From Albifimbria verrucaria (Eukaryota; Ascomycota; Sordariomycetes; Hypocreales; Stachybotryaceae), in the NCBI GenBank assembly GCA_020081605.1, contig JAHREC010000018.1:1922001-1986000 (forward strand): a stretch of DNA of 64,000 nucleotides, written 5' to 3'. The first letter of the stretch is position 1. Every line of letters starts with the position of its first letter. The translations under genes were made by a program, and so were the position numbers. Of this stretch, positions 36,155 through 49,025 are shown piece by piece. The notes under the pieces are model-generated. The model saw only the letters and a list, made by a program, of their open reading frames with translations, did not search any database and was not told where the DNA came from.

Positions 36155-37512
36155 TTAAACTGAGATTTGTGGTGCTTTGGATGATGACCAGCGGTGGCTC
36201 TTCTTCATTAGTTTGCCATTGCCCTTGCTTAGCTTCTTGCCTGTCTTTGCCGTGGCTGTCTCTGGCTCCGACGGTTGCACAGGTTCTGGCAGAACGTTGA
36301 CAATCTGCTCCCGCTTGTTGTCCATGACCTCCTTGGGTCCCTTTCGCGAATGTTCCGTGCGAGTCGACTCCGGGAGAGAGTCGATGCGTTCCAAATCGCC
36401 AAGTCGAGTTGTCTTGGGAACTCGGCGGTCGTTCTGCATCGTCGGCGAAGTTCTGCCCGATTTGGCTGGCGCTTCAGTAGAATATGAAGCATCTAAGCCA
36501 AGACTAGGTGGTAAACCAAAGGAAAATTCCGAGCCGCTGGGAGTGATCACGCCGGGGCTTGCTGGGGTTGACGCGGACACTGGCCCAGCTAACGGGCTAG
36601 AAAGAGATGTTGCGGAGCCTCGCCGACTGGAAGGTCCTGAAAGCTGATAAGCAGAAAGTGAACCCGGTAACGCCCCAGTCGACAATGGGGAAGGTTCAGC
36701 GTATGCTGGAATATGGCTGAACCCTCTCATCGATGGAGGCGGGCGGGAGTCTCGAGAAGAAGATACTGATCCGGTGTTTTTATGTGCTGTGGTGGTCCCG
36801 GCTCGTCTCTCTGTTGATGTCTCTGAGCTGCGGCGACGGCTGCTGGGGTGGAGCCGGTGGACGCTGTCGGCAGAGACAGCCGACCGGGCAACTGGCCGCG
36901 CAGCCCTCATCTCCAAATCATCTTGAGAGCTGGTGGAGCCGCTCGAACTGTGCACGGGCGAATGCTCCGCTGGACACATTTAGCACGCACGGCTCGACTA
37001 ATTGATCGACCCTGCGGACGAACCTTTACTCGAAGTTGGGCTGATGCCCTGAACAGGAAAACCAGGGCGAATAACGTCCTTGCCCTTCCACGACGTGGGC
37101 TGCACAGAGTGAGCCTCGTCCGTCACTGAGTATATGACATCGCGACTGCGGTCCGCGTACGGTGTCAGTCCGCCCGTGTAGCTGTATGTCCTGGGGACGC
37201 GAACGACCGGAGAGGCATAGTTGGCCGGGTAAGAGACGTGCGACAGGCTGCTGCCAACGCGAGGGATGCTCGGCATGCTCGCGTGCTGAGTATGGGCGGG
37301 CATTGCGCTTCTCCTTCGGTTCTCCTCCAAGATTCTCAGGCGGTCTGACCCTCTCCAGCTCGGGGTGCACTGGCGATGGCATCCAAGGCGGCATGTGTCG
37401 GCACATGCTTGTATGGAATACTTTCAGATTCCTTTTGTTTCTGTTCGGCCATCTTGGCGCTTTGTTCCTTTGCATGTTGGCGGCTCCGTCGAAAGCTTGA
37501 GAAGATAGACAT
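36155..37512 (-). CDS. Ser/Pro-rich conserved fungal protein of unknown function
   Basis: The product of about 434 residues starts MSIFSSFRRSRQHAKEQ, then a Lys/Gln-rich helix (KMAEQKQKESESIPYKHV) and the conserved block HAALDAIASAPPSW with ILEENRRRSAM. I associate this N terminus with a protein widespread in filamentous ascomycetes and without assigned function. The remainder is disordered, rich in Ser, Pro and Arg, with many SP sites, ending in a basic Lys/Gly/Ser tail. A 54-bp intron (36970-37023) removes in-frame stops and keeps phase between TSSK and AEHSPVHSS. One C is missing from the run at 37362-37365 (plus-strand G-run). The 4.2-kb gene-free upstream region suggests complex regulation, which would suit a signalling or morphogenesis protein; that is a guess. 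Confidence 0.75.
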
Positions 37513-40500
37513 GATGGCAGAAGTAGAATAAGCAAATCGCTGGCGAGAGGAGACGAAGGTTGCGGCAGTGTTTAAGCAGTTGCTGTTTTAGCCTGATAAG
37601 GCACGAGGTGACAAGGGATAATGCAAAGTAAATATAGGAGGCAGAGGAGGGGTATTGCAGGCAAAATAGGTGTTAATCTCGATAGAAGTGGTTTTCGATC
37701 TCTGATTATTTTGGATCTGATGGGAGGCCACAAAATATTAGTATAAGATTGCCAGGCCGTTGTGGAATCTGAAATCTTTCTTGATGAAGGCACCAGTCTT
37801 CCCGGTCTGGTGAAATGAGAGAGATTGAGGGAGGGAGACGAGGCAGGTTGGCTTGCGGCGACCCAGATTCTGAGCTACCATTCAAATACCGCGAAGGATG
37901 TTCGTGGGGCTTTAGAGAATGGGAGAAAGTAGCCGCATGGATGACCTGACAGGGAAAGGGACCGGTTTGCAAAAGAAAGTCGATGAGGGTAGTCTCACAA
38001 TTTATTCAAGAATAAGCAAAATGCGACTCAAGTTTGATATCAAGGCGGAGCTGAGTGGACACACGCCAAGTAACACGGCTGTTGCAGTGGCTTGCAAGCA
38101 GGGTAACGAACTTGTGAATCGCAGCTTCGTGTGTGGCTACAGCATTTGGGTTCGGTCGTTCTCGTCCCCTAATGGGAGGGGCCCCACCGAATTGTAGAAA
38201 GAGAGATGAAGTTGATGAATGTATGACGATGAGCGACGGGGGTGTGAGTGGGTTGCTTAGTCTCGGGATCGTCGCAAAACCGAGAGAGATAGAGAGATAG
38301 ATGCTGTGCTGTGGTTCGGCCTGGTGAAACACGAGGATGAGTGAGGAAACGGAGAGGGAAAAGAAACTAGAAATAGCCAAGAGTTGCCGGGACGGTGGCT
38401 CGTAGGGGTTTATCTACCTGCCTCCTCCACGGGCTGGGCTGTGATAGTTCAGGGTTGCTAGGATCCCGCCCAGACGGTACGTACGTGCATGCAACGCGGC
38501 TGACGAGGGTAGCAGTTCCTCTGTGTCATGACAGCCCGCACCCTCATCGCAATAGCACGAGGCCAAGACTGTTAAAGGAGTCTGGGCGCAGAACCTGCTG
38601 GCGGGGGCAGCGGGGCCCCTGCCCGTCGAGCAGGACCGATGTCAGCTCGTTGCAACGACGACTGCGTTGGGCGACATTGGCAGCAGCGTTCTCGTAAGGA
38701 ACTATAGGCTGCAGATGCAATGCGATGCGAGCGGTTGTGCATGGTGCCATGCCTGCTTAGGGATGCAGGCCGTGGCGTCCTGGAGCTATTGGGACAGCGG
38801 TTTGCTGTAGTGTAGCTCCACCGCCCGCGGGAGGAAGTCTGGCCCTCGCGAGCCTCGATACCTAGGTGACAAGCACGGGGCGCCATCCTCCCCGGTAGTA
38901 GCAAATCAAGCCGCGGCGGTGGCATGGCAGGTTTGCTGAATGGCGGTGGTGGTGGGTTGTAGCGCTTGTGGATGAGTTGGCTGCATGTGGATCGTGGTGT
39001 TGCAGGGATGGGCCAGCGCGGCGTTTGGCCACCACCCTCACTGAGAAGCAGACTAATTATGGCGTGAGCCAGATAAGGAAGACCGGAGGGAGGCCATCTG
39101 GAAGGACCAAGGAAAGCGAAGCGAAGAAAATCCCCGACCTAACGTTACGGCTCGTATTTTTGTGCCAGCTTCCTCTGTTGAGCCAACCAGGCTACCGGAC
39201 GTAGCGCAGCCGCTTCCGCAGGGCCGCGCCCCTAGTACGGATGAATCGGGATCAGCCTCAGGTTGTTTCCGAGCTCTCTAGTACGCGGACGTGCGAATGT
39301 TTGACGATTCGGTGCTGGCGGTGAATGACGAAGTTTGAACAAAGTCCACGTTGTTTCCGCATCGCCGGCCTTTTCCTTGATCAACCTTTCTTTCCCTTGG
39401 AGGTACTGAGTGGCAAGGTACCTGCGAGCTACTAAGGTAGCACTGGAGGTACCGAGTGGTAGGCACCGATGTAACTGTAACTGGCTACTGACCTACGGAT
39501 TACCTACGTACGTACCATTTACTCAGGATTGGTGTGTTACCAGTCACCACCCTCTCCAAGATGCACCTGCCTGCCATGTGCTCTGCCTTATGTAACCACA
39601 AACACAAACAACCGTCCAATAAGCCTCGTCTCGACATGCAAAATGAGGTTGCCTCGTTCCTCTTCTTCTTCCCTGCCCCGGTCTGGCTGCATTCGACCTA
39701 CCGACCTACGCAAATGGCGACCCTGCATACATAGTTCCGATAATGCACCAGCTCAGCTTGACCGTGCTCTCCCCTGCTGATCAAAAAGTCTGCCTGCTGT
39801 CACATCATGATCGCCTCGACCCCTTGGGACATCGCTACGTATCTAGCGTCTAGCAGCCGGCCGAGGTAGGCTGTTCCTGACTGATGTGGCGTGGCACTAG
39901 GCTTCGGCACCGGACTACGGTGGACAGCTCGGCCTACAATGGAAACCTCCTAACCTCATTGTGGTTCCCTGAAGCTTGGACTTGAATAGCTTCTGTCCAG
40001 ACTAGGCTTCATGGCGCCCAGGCCCTGTCGAAGGTTAACCACACCAGGGATGCCTGCTCTGCCGGCCTGACACCATTGGCGTGGTGTGCCTGCCAACGCC
40101 CCAAAGCCACGGCGACTCATTGTGACCATGCCATCACCCGACCGTTTGGCTAGACCTGACACCGCAGCAAGACATGATGAGGCCCAGGCCTGCTTGTTTT
40201 TTTGCAGCCTGTCTTATCTAGAGACAAACTGGCGCAATCATCGCTGCAAAAGCACCTCTGGCCAGGTTGGAGATACACGTAATCTGAGAGGCACCCGCCA
40301 GCTGAATCTCCCGGCAGACAAGGCGCCAGCTTACATACATACATAGATTCAATATCTCGCACCAAACTGGCCTAGACCACCGTCAAACCCTGGGCAATTC
40401 CACATTTTGAGCTCCCACCACGGCGCTACCATTGATGCCGCAGCCTCATTGCTCTCGTACCTGGCATACGTGGACAGCTAGCATCACAAGCCGTTTGGAA

Positions 40501-41706
40501 CTTTATCACAGACCTGTGTTCGAGCCAGACGCTCGAGGCAGTGCTCTTGAAGGCGCTAACCATCCGCTGAGCAGTCACATTTCCCAACGCACCCACGTTG
40601 CCTTCGGCTACGGGAATATCAGAGCGCCAACACGGGAAGTCTGACCGCCGTGAGATAACCTTTAAGCAGTGCAGGGATAAAGTCTCCTTTCCTGGTGCGC
40701 AAGCCAACGTGGGCTCTACGGCTTGGCTAATGGGAGTGGCCAACATCCAGAACAGCCAAACTATCCACAATCATCTCCGTCCCCTTTCCTTTCTTGGGGT
40801 CCGTGATAAGGCTAGTGCTGCAGAGCTGGACATCCTGGAAGCAATAGATCGGTCGGCGAAGCTCCGTCCCGCTCTAGCCAGCTCAAATGCAGCTGTGTCC
40901 CTGTTTAATGACGATTGTGATTCTGCTTTTCTATGAGGGATTGAAAGGCGTCCTGTAATGGTGTCTTGCATGAGTTGGCAGGGAAGCTCTGCACAGCCGG
41001 CGGCTATTTGCTGAAAGAAGACATTGAGCCAGTAGGCTAGATGACTGACGGCTAGATGGCTAGATGGCCAGACTTCTAGCTCAACTAACTTCTAAGTTAA
41101 AAGATACGACATATTTCAGTATGCCTTAACCAAATGATAAGGGAGAGGAGGACCTTTGTCGCGGTCGATCACAAAATATCCGGCCTACAGGCCCGGCCCG
41201 GCTTAGCGCTAAACCAAGCTCTTCCCGAAGGACCAGACGAGGCAGGGGTATGGCGCCTTCTCAGCCTACACATGTCGCATCCGGTGAGGCTACGGTTGAC
41301 AGGATCATGGATCATCTGCACACCTAATCTGTACCCAACGCAGCCTCCTACTGGATGTTTATGTGAAGCCCTGCGACTAGCGCACACCCATTCAAAGGCC
41401 CGATATCGATGGACTACTAAATTTGGATAATATGGCCCATGCCATTGCGTAGTGTTGCGTGGGGGCACATTCATGACTTCACCATAGACGGTGAATGATG
41501 TCCCGTGGAGATCACGATGTGTTTCGATGTTGAGGTGTTTAGTTAACGGGAGTATCCGCTCCTACCCCGGTTCACCGAGTTCTCTTGCACCTATATCACT
41601 CAATATCACTCCGCTGTGGCTAAGGCAGATCCTGTATGAACAACCCACTGCCACTGCCTTGGCAGGCATCAATCGTAGATGCGGCCCGATGCGGTCAAGG
41701 CGGATC
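37513..41706. other. 4.2 kb stretch with no supportable gene
   Basis: The interval lies between the start of the Ser/Pro-rich protein gene (leftward) and the 3' end of the amidase gene. All open frames are under 125 codons and none is recognisable. Purine-rich tracts at 37595-37700 and 38200-38370 correspond to CT-rich DNA on the leftward strand, fitting a long promoter or untranslated leader for the gene ending at 37512. GGTACC-like palindromes cluster at 39410-39520. Confidence 0.55.
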
Positions 41707-43756
41707 TTAGGAGACGATCTCGTTTCCAAGCAGCTTACCAATTTCCTCTGCAATAGCCATCGTTTTCTCTTCCGTGAGACGCCTTCCAATAATTTGTACA
41801 GCCACCGGCGCGCCGTGGTAGGCTTCAGGGTCATCTGTGCACGTCCGATTCAGTCACAAGACAAGGTAATACGCCTCAGTTGTTGATTGACTCACATTCA
41901 TCTTGGACAATAGCGTCGGTCTCTGTGAGTGGCTTGTAATTGTTGTCTTTGACATCAATAGTCTTATCCGCAAATGTCACCGGGACTACGACGCTGGTGA
42001 AATCCAGAACGTTGATGGCGGTCGCGTAACCGTAGTATCTGAACTGGTTGTGTCTGACGGCAGCAGTTGCAGTGATCGGGGCGATAATGGCATCTAATTC
42101 CTTACCCGTTTTCTCCTCGAAAGCTCGAATAGCAGCGAGATACTCGCACTGATAATTCCATTTCTGAAGATGAATGTCCCAAAGATCGTTCATGTCTGTC
42201 TTTGGCAGATTGTTCTTCACAAACATGGAGATATTTGGGATAGCAGGCTCGCCAGAAGCCCGGAGGACATTGTATATATCCTACACGACATGAGCATGAG
42301 AATTCTCTAGACACAAGTTGGCTGCAAGAATACTTACAGCGCCTCCATCGGAGCCATATATCTTTTCAATCATCTCGACGACATAAGGGTGCTTGTACGA
42401 TTCCCAAGGCAAGACGGTGTGTCCAGCCTTTTGCAAAGTGTCGACAACCATCTGCACACCTCGAAGAATAGGTGGGTGTGGAAGGACCTAGCCAAATCAG
42501 CAAGTGACCAGAGATAACGATGTGCTAGTGAGACCAACATTACCGTCACAATTGTAGAACCCGAGTGTCAGTGACGACGACGAGATCTTGGTTTTGACTG
42601 CAGCCTCCTCGCTTTCTCTCCACGGAATTGGTACTACTTTCGAATCATATTCCCACGGCTGTCCCGCGAGAACCGAGGTCATAAAGAGCCTCATGTCAGC
42701 AATAGAGTGGCAAATGGGTCCGCACACACTATGCACAGTCTCTTGACCTTCCATGCTGTTGGCCATCTTACCGTACGGAAGCCGGCCATGGCTCGGCCGG
42801 ATACCGTAGAGGTAGTTGAATGCGGAAGGAACACGGATAGAACCACCTACATTATGTGAGCTTTCAATTTTTCTCCCTAAGACTTCACCAGGACGTTGGG
42901 AATGACTGTAACAGAAGGCTTACCGATATCTGTACCGACACCGATTACTCCTCCACGAAAACCCACGATAGCTCCCTCTCCGCCAGAACTTCCTCCGCAG
43001 GACCAATTCTTGTTACGAGGATTAACGGTGCGTCCGATGATATTATTGATTGTCTCGCATAACATCAAGCTCTGCGGCACACTCGTCTTGACGTAGAGAA
43101 CAGCGCCTGCTTTGAAGAGTAGGTCGACCATGACCGAGTCGTGTGTTTCATATTTACCAATCCAGTCGATATATCCCATTGTAGTTTCCAAACCCTGTGC
43201 TAGTCAGCAAGCGGTTTTCTCTACGTTTCCCTGGAACTGTACTTGACAGAGAGTGATGGTGGATGAGGCAACTCGAAAACACAACTTACTTTGATTCGAA
43301 ACTGGTCTTTGAGGGAAATGGGCAACCCGTGGAGAGGACCAACTGTCTTTTGTTCGTCTCGTAGTAATCATCAAGCTCCTTGGCCCTTGCGAGTGCTATA
43401 TCTGGAAAGAATTCTAGAAAACAGTTTAACTAACAATATGTTACCCAAAGATCTGCAAAGTATTGGCCTAAGCGTTTTGGACTTGGGCGTATACATACCA
43501 ACTGGTGCGCCAGGGCTGCTCTCTTGCAAAAAGCAGTCGTAACAGCAACAGAGGTGAGTGCACCGGTGGCTAGTTTCGCAACAAGATCAGTTGCTGAGGA
43601 CTCCGTGATGGCCAGCTCATCGGCGTCGAGTAACCCGCTCTGACGAGGGTAGTCCATTACCGAGAGGGAATCAGGACTGTGACTGATGCGCCAATCCTGC
43701 GGGATGCTCGCTTCGATGCGGCTCTTCTTATCGGCTGCTCGATCTTGCCACTCCAT
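41707..43756 (-). CDS. Amidase, amidase-signature family (acetamidase-like)
   Basis: This is a Ser-cisSer-Lys amidohydrolase of about 546 residues, most like fungal acetamidases. The catalytic Lys is in GLPISLKDQF. The glycine/serine loop is CGGSSGGEGAIV, and the cis-Ser/Ser pair is in GTDIGGSIRVPSAF. Downstream blocks YNCDGNVLPHPP and HGAPVAVQIIGRR are typical. Seven exons are inferred: 43499-43756, 43290-43429, 42924-43194, 42539-42846, 42338-42487, 41896-42280 and 41707-41834, with introns of 51-95 bp. The fourth intron uses an unusual donor (GTTGGT). One base is missing near 43339 (CAGTTGGTCC), before GPLHGLP. The substrate is not determined, and no nitrogen-pathway partners lie nearby. 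Confidence 0.92.
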
Positions 43757-44744
43757 GGTTGGGGATTTCAGAGGCAGGTGTAATTGATATGGCTACGAAT
43801 ACCAAGATACAGTAGAGAATGTCTGGTGTCGCTATCTAAGTTGTTTGGGCTGGGAAGGTTCACCAGGGTCTTAGAAAGTCCAGTCTTTCCTTTTGGCCGT
43901 TGCCGGCTTTATCACTTGATCACATCCCCTCAGCCGCAGGAGGCACTGCCCCAGTTCGCACGCAGATCGAGGTTGAACAGGACTGCGTAAGCAGAATGAT
44001 AACATGACCAACATAAACGTGGAGCGGGACGACGTATAAAATTGCGATATTGGGTAAGTTAGCTATAGACAGGAAGCGATAATTCTTATCGTCTTGCAGA
44101 CTCATTGCGTCCACAGTGGATATGGGCTCTTATTCCCGAGGCTACGTTGACTTGGCGTGTAAGCTCCGGGGATGAGGGAGATGTTGGAGAGATTGTGTGC
44201 CTAACGAACCATCGCGGATGGGGCAGTCCACAGTCTTTGCCATGGCTTGCAGTAGCGGCAAATCACCAATTAGTTGGAGACTGCAGTACAACAGGAGGTT
44301 CAACAAAGAGCTGGTAGACGAATAGGAATGTGTTTCCAAAAAGGAAAGCGTTTGGTATTTGATGGTGGTGAGAAGAGCAAGCCACTAACGGTTTTCTAGG
44401 GCTGAAGATATGCTGATGTGTCAATTGCACATGTCTCATCTAGAAACACTTGCCAAGACCAGGGTTGATGATCTTTTTCTCTTGCTTATTTCTTTTTCTC
44501 CTACGTTTTTTTTCTTTTCCTTTCTTTCCGTTGCAGAAAATACGTAATTTGCATTGTGATGATTAGGCTTTTATACAAGACCTGATGCTGTAGATGAAAA
44601 CAGTGGATTGAGGGCAAACATAAGCTCGAGGGATGTGGTACAACTCGCAGAGGTGTATTTATGGAATATCGATATAAGCATCATGGGATTTCCTAGACAC
44701 GACAAGGAAGGGAAAGCCAAGGTAGCGCAGACGAAGCTCTCCCA

Positions 44745-44771
44745 GACCAGCACCAGCACCAGCACCAGCAC
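44745..44771. repeat. CAGCAC microsatellite
   Basis: About four tandem copies of the CAGCAC unit (27 bp) in intergenic DNA. Confidence 0.8.
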
Positions 44772-45265
44772 ACCCTTACACCCTCGGGATAAGATGATCA
44801 GAGGGAGATGTGGGGAATTTAGAGCGAGGATCATTAAGTCAGGACCCCATCTGTAAAGCTTAAGGTAGGACCCTGCCCGCCGTGCATTTGTCGAATGGGT
44901 TTGCCTGATTTGCTGGGCGTGGCCAGGAAATATATTAATTAGACGTCATTCCAACACGACTGCGCGTCATGCAATTAAGAGAGGAAGAAGGGGTTTCTTC
45001 TTTAATCGATAGTTAGTCCTGTAGATGTAGCAAATATTTGTTGAGAAGAAGAAGAAGAAGGAAAGGGAATAAAAAAAATTAAAAAAGCAACTAAGCAAAA
45101 AAAGAAAGGGGGCTCAAAATAGAATAAACCGCCGTTGAGAGAGTCTCGTTCTGCCCTAGTCGATCAAGCCGTCGGCCGCCATAGTTGGAATCAATCAGGC
45201 ACTGACAAGAGCTTCTGTCTTAGCTCGAAAGACCAGCGTGACGGCGGATTGCGTCTTATCTGTGC

Positions 45266-45275
45266 ATCACGTGAT
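45266..45275. promoter_or_regulatory. ATCACGTGAT palindrome
   Basis: A perfect ten-base palindrome around CACGTG lies about 830 bp upstream of the PP4 subunit start. TCACGTGA is the preferred site of Cbf1-type bHLH factors. Occupancy is unknown. Confidence 0.3.
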
Positions 45276-45454
45276 AGATGGGGACGGTTTGCCCTGACCG
45301 CGAGCGCTGATTGGACTGTGTCTTTCAGCCAGCCGCATCCGAGGTGTCCCGATGGGAGGTAGCGAGTACATGCACATGTAATCAGGAGCCACTGCGAACT
45401 CGGTCGCTGGGCGTATTCCCCAGGTACCTTGTCCCTCTACCTGGTCGCCCCTTG

Positions 45455-45550
45455 TGCTTGTGTGCTTGTGTGGTGGGTGTCCTGCGCTGCGCTGCACTAC
45501 GCTGTGCTGCTTTTGCTTTGCCTCTGCCTTTGCCTTTGCCTTGCCGCAGA
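45455..45550. repeat. low-complexity T/G/C tract
   Basis: Overlapping short repeats of GTGCTTGT, TGCGC and TTTGCC types fill about 95 bp of the probable leader of the PP4 subunit gene. Confidence 0.6.
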
Positions 45551-46100
45551 GGAGCCTAACACGGAGGTCACGCGCCTTGTCACCACCTCATCCCCAATCC
45601 AAGCCAATCCTCGGACGGCCCGAAAAAATCACCCATCGCAATCCAATCCGCCTCGTCGCGCCCGCGCCATCTCCCCTCGACCATCGATTGCGCGTGTCGC
45701 TCATTGTGCCTGGGCGCTCGCATTCGATCCCTTCGCCTCGCCCCATCACCCTGCGGCGACTCTGCATGGCGCGCTCCGATTGATTCCTCCCCTCTCCGCC
45801 ATACGTCACGGTCGCCGCCCGCGCGAACCGCTCCCATCTCCAACCACCAACGACTCCTCCCTCATCCGCATCCATCTCACCCTCTCGTCGTCGTCGGTGC
45901 CATCCCCGGAACCCGGAGCCGACTCCCTTGCGCGTCCCGCATCTCTCGCGCGGCGCGCATCACCCTGAAACCGTGGCGGCGCTCACCATTCTCAGCCACA
46001 ACGAGACGTCCGAACTGTCCCTCCAGCAGCATCTTGAGCTCGCTCCCGACCTGGTGGCCACCTATAACCCTCTCGTCACGGAGGGGACGCCGAGCCTTTG

Positions 46101-49025
46101 ATGATGGCACAGCCCGTGCCTCATCAGGCGACGGACAAGAAGCGCGTCAAGGTCTACGAGTTGCGTAACAACGACTGGTTTGACCGCGGCACTGGCTTCT
46201 GCACTGCGACCTTTGCCACTGTACGCTTCGCCCGCTCCGTCAACTCCGTTCCATCTCGTCCCTGCTTTTAGCTTCGCGCCCGGCGCAATCCCATACGTGC
46301 AACTTGCTGACTCTCCCAACAGACCGAAGATGGCCGCAAAGACCCACGCGTTATTGTTGAGTCGGAGGACCAGCCTGAGCGCCTTCTCCTAGAAACCAAG
46401 ATCCAGAAGGAAGATGGCTTCCAGAAGCAGCAAGGTAAGAGCCGCAGTTCGTCTTCATTCTCCGCATAGGCAAATCTAATTCTTGGCGATAGAAACCCTC
46501 ATCGTATGGCAGGAGCCCGGGAGCGGCGTCGACATGGCGCTCAGTTTCCAGGAGGCTGAGGGCTGCGCATTGATTTGGTAAGTCGTTCGCACCGTTTCAT
46601 CGATGATCGCAACCCGCCTCTAACTCTTGACAGGCGTTTCGTTAGCAGCGTACAGCAAGCCTTCCATAATAACGTTGGAGGAGTTGGTATGAACTCCCAC
46701 AACACCGCTACGCACTCTCACATTGCTGACATATCACCAGATGATGCACTCTCCGATGATCTTGCCATGGACACTACTGCCACCATCAGCCTCCCCGCAG
46801 CCGAGCTTGGAAACCTACAAGAAATCGAGTCGAGCATGCGCATCATGAGCTCTACAGCCAACGGTCGGAATGCCCTGGCGAAATCCATCATGGCCGACGA
46901 CTACATCGGGAAGCTGATACCCCTTGTCGAAATGGCCGAGGACCTCGAGAGTCTCCTGACCTGCACAGACTTTGCAACATTATGAAAACCGTCATTCTTC
47001 TTAACGATACGTCGATTATTGAGCATGCCGTCTCGGATGAGTGCGTTCTAGGAGTTGTCGGTGCACTAGAGTACGATCCGGATTTCCCCAGTCACAAGGC
47101 CAACCACCGTCACTGGCTGGACAACCAAGGGCGTTACAAGGAAGTGGTTCCTATCGAGGATGAGCAGACGCGCCGCAAGATTCATCAAACCTATCGCCTC
47201 CAGTACCTGAAAGACGTAGTTCTTGCTCGAATCCTGGATGATCCTACCTTTTCCGTTCTCAATTCGCTTATTTTCTTCAACCAAGTTGATATCGTTCAGC
47301 ATCTCCAATCAAATGCAAGCTTTCTCGGCGAGCTCTTTGGCATTTTCACATCACACTTTCAAGATCAGAAGAAGAAGAAGGAGGCAGTCTTATTTATTCA
47401 ACAGTGCTGCAGTATCGCTAAAAATATCCAACCCCGGCTCGTCAGAGCCTATACAATAACTTCCTCGCACATGGCCTCCTCCAGGTCATTCATTTTGGCC
47501 TCCGACACGGCGATGTTGGTGTCAGAGTTGGTGCCACCGATATCATGATTTCCATCATCGATCACGACCCTCAAATGATCCGTCAAACGATATATCGGCA
47601 GATCCACGAGAACCAGCCCCACTGACGGATTCTTTGATCGACCTCCTTCTCGTCGAAGTCGACTTGGGCGTCAAGTCTCAGATCTCGGAGGCTCTGAAGG
47701 TACTCTTGGACCAAGGTCCGCTTGCCCAGGGACCTGAGAATTTCGCTAAGGCCAACGGCGACTTTGCAAACCGCGGAGGCCGACCACAACCGACCATGGA
47801 TCCCCAGCAGGAGCTTTTCCTAACAAGATTCTACGAGCAGTCGGTTTTCAAGCTTTTCAAACCTTTAATTGACCTGGATAGTCGCACGAATATGGATTTC
47901 AACACACAACAGGCTTCAATGTTCACATACTTGGTCGAAATCCTGTGCTTCTTCATCCGCCAACACCACCGCTTCAGCAGATACTTTGTCATGCAGCACA
48001 ACATTGCTCGGCGAGTTGCCCAGCTCCTCAAGTGCCGCGAAAAGTATCTGAAACTTGGTAAGATGTCACTGTTCTAAATTTACAATGTCTTGGCGTAGAC
48101 TAACAGATTCCCAGTTGCGATACGCTTCTTCCGCAGTTTGACTGGGCTACAAGAGGAGTTCTACATCAAGCAGCTGATCGACAACCAGGTTCTAGGTCCA
48201 GTTCTGGAGGTATTGATGGAGACAATGCCTAGGGACAATCTTCTCTGTTCGGCATCTCTCGAGCTCTTTGAATATATCAAGAGGGAGAACATCAAAGAGT
48301 TGATCAAACACTTGGTTGTAAATCATCGAGAGCGTTTGCTTAGCCTTGGTGACATGCAGACTTTCCGAGAGATTGTTCTGCGGTATGATCAGACGCAAGG
48401 CTACACATCGAATATGGACTACTTCATCGAGGCCGAGGACGAACTGAACCGGAAACCCCCACCGAACTCGAGGTTAATGGATCAAATTACTGTGGATCCA
48501 GCCGAGGAGGATTATTGGAACACGTCCGACCCTGAAGATGAGGGCGAGCAGCCCGGGAGAACTGGGGATAAGACGCCTGCCACCAATGGGTCCGCCACTC
48601 CCTCGAAACCGCTTGTCGATTACCCCTCAGACGAAGAAGCCGACGACGCAGCAGACTCCGAAGTCGATCGCCAAGTAAAGGACGAAGACTCCAGCAGCGC
48701 AGTGTCCGATGCTGGAACAGCCTCGTCCGTAGTCGGCCCTCCTGAGCGTTTGTCTGAAAAGAGGCGACGCGAGGAAGACGATGAGGATGAGTTAGGGAAG
48801 CTAATGCAGAACAAGCGGCGCAACAGCACAGCAAGCGCCTCAAACTCGGGTGCTTCTGCCGGGACTATCAAGAGACGCAAGTCTTTCACTGCCGGGGCTG
48901 GCAATGGAACACCCAAGAAGATAGCCATCAGCCTGTCTCCAGCACTACGGACGGGGCTGCTGCCAGGTCCGATGAGGAGCCCTGAATTTCGTCTTTGTTC
49001 GGTGCTCGGCGTGATTAGCGGATAG
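46101..49025 (+). CDS. psy2: Protein phosphatase 4 regulatory subunit 3 (Psy2/SMEK)
   Basis: This regulatory subunit of the PP4 phosphatase acts in DNA-damage recovery and cell-cycle control. The protein of about 850 residues has an N-terminal EVH1/RanBP-like domain (RVKVYELRNNDWFDRGTGFC, IVWQEPGSGVDMALSFQEAE). The SMK-1 domain (LPAAELGNLQEIESSMRIMS, CNIMKTVILLNDTSIIEHAV) and armadillo-like helices (HRFSRYFVMQHNIARR, VAIRFFRSLTGLQEEFYIKQ) follow. The tail is acidic with a nuclear signal (EKRRREEDDEDELGKLMQ). Exons are 46101-46220, 46323-46434, 46493-46577, 46634-46686, 46741-48057 and from 48115. One C is missing at each of about 46955, 47448 and 47619. A fourth loss near 48935 is likely, in which case the protein ends AARSDEEP-stop at 48985. 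Start is at tandem ATG codons. Confidence 0.93.

Larger units (their letters stand above)
43757..46100. other. divergent intergenic region, amidase / PP4 subunit 3
   Basis: A 2.3-kb interval between divergent starts. It contains small microsatellites (44745, 45044), an A-rich patch at 45050-45125, a TCACGTGA palindrome and a low-complexity leader before the PP4 gene. A 179-codon frame at 45429-45968 is Pro/Ser/Leu low-complexity and looks like a GC-rich untranslated leader, not a gene. Confidence 0.5.

Noticed and set aside
45429..45968. 179-codon frame upstream of the PP4 subunit
   Set aside because: Pro/Ser/Leu low complexity with two overlapping rivals; it fits a GC-rich untranslated leader.
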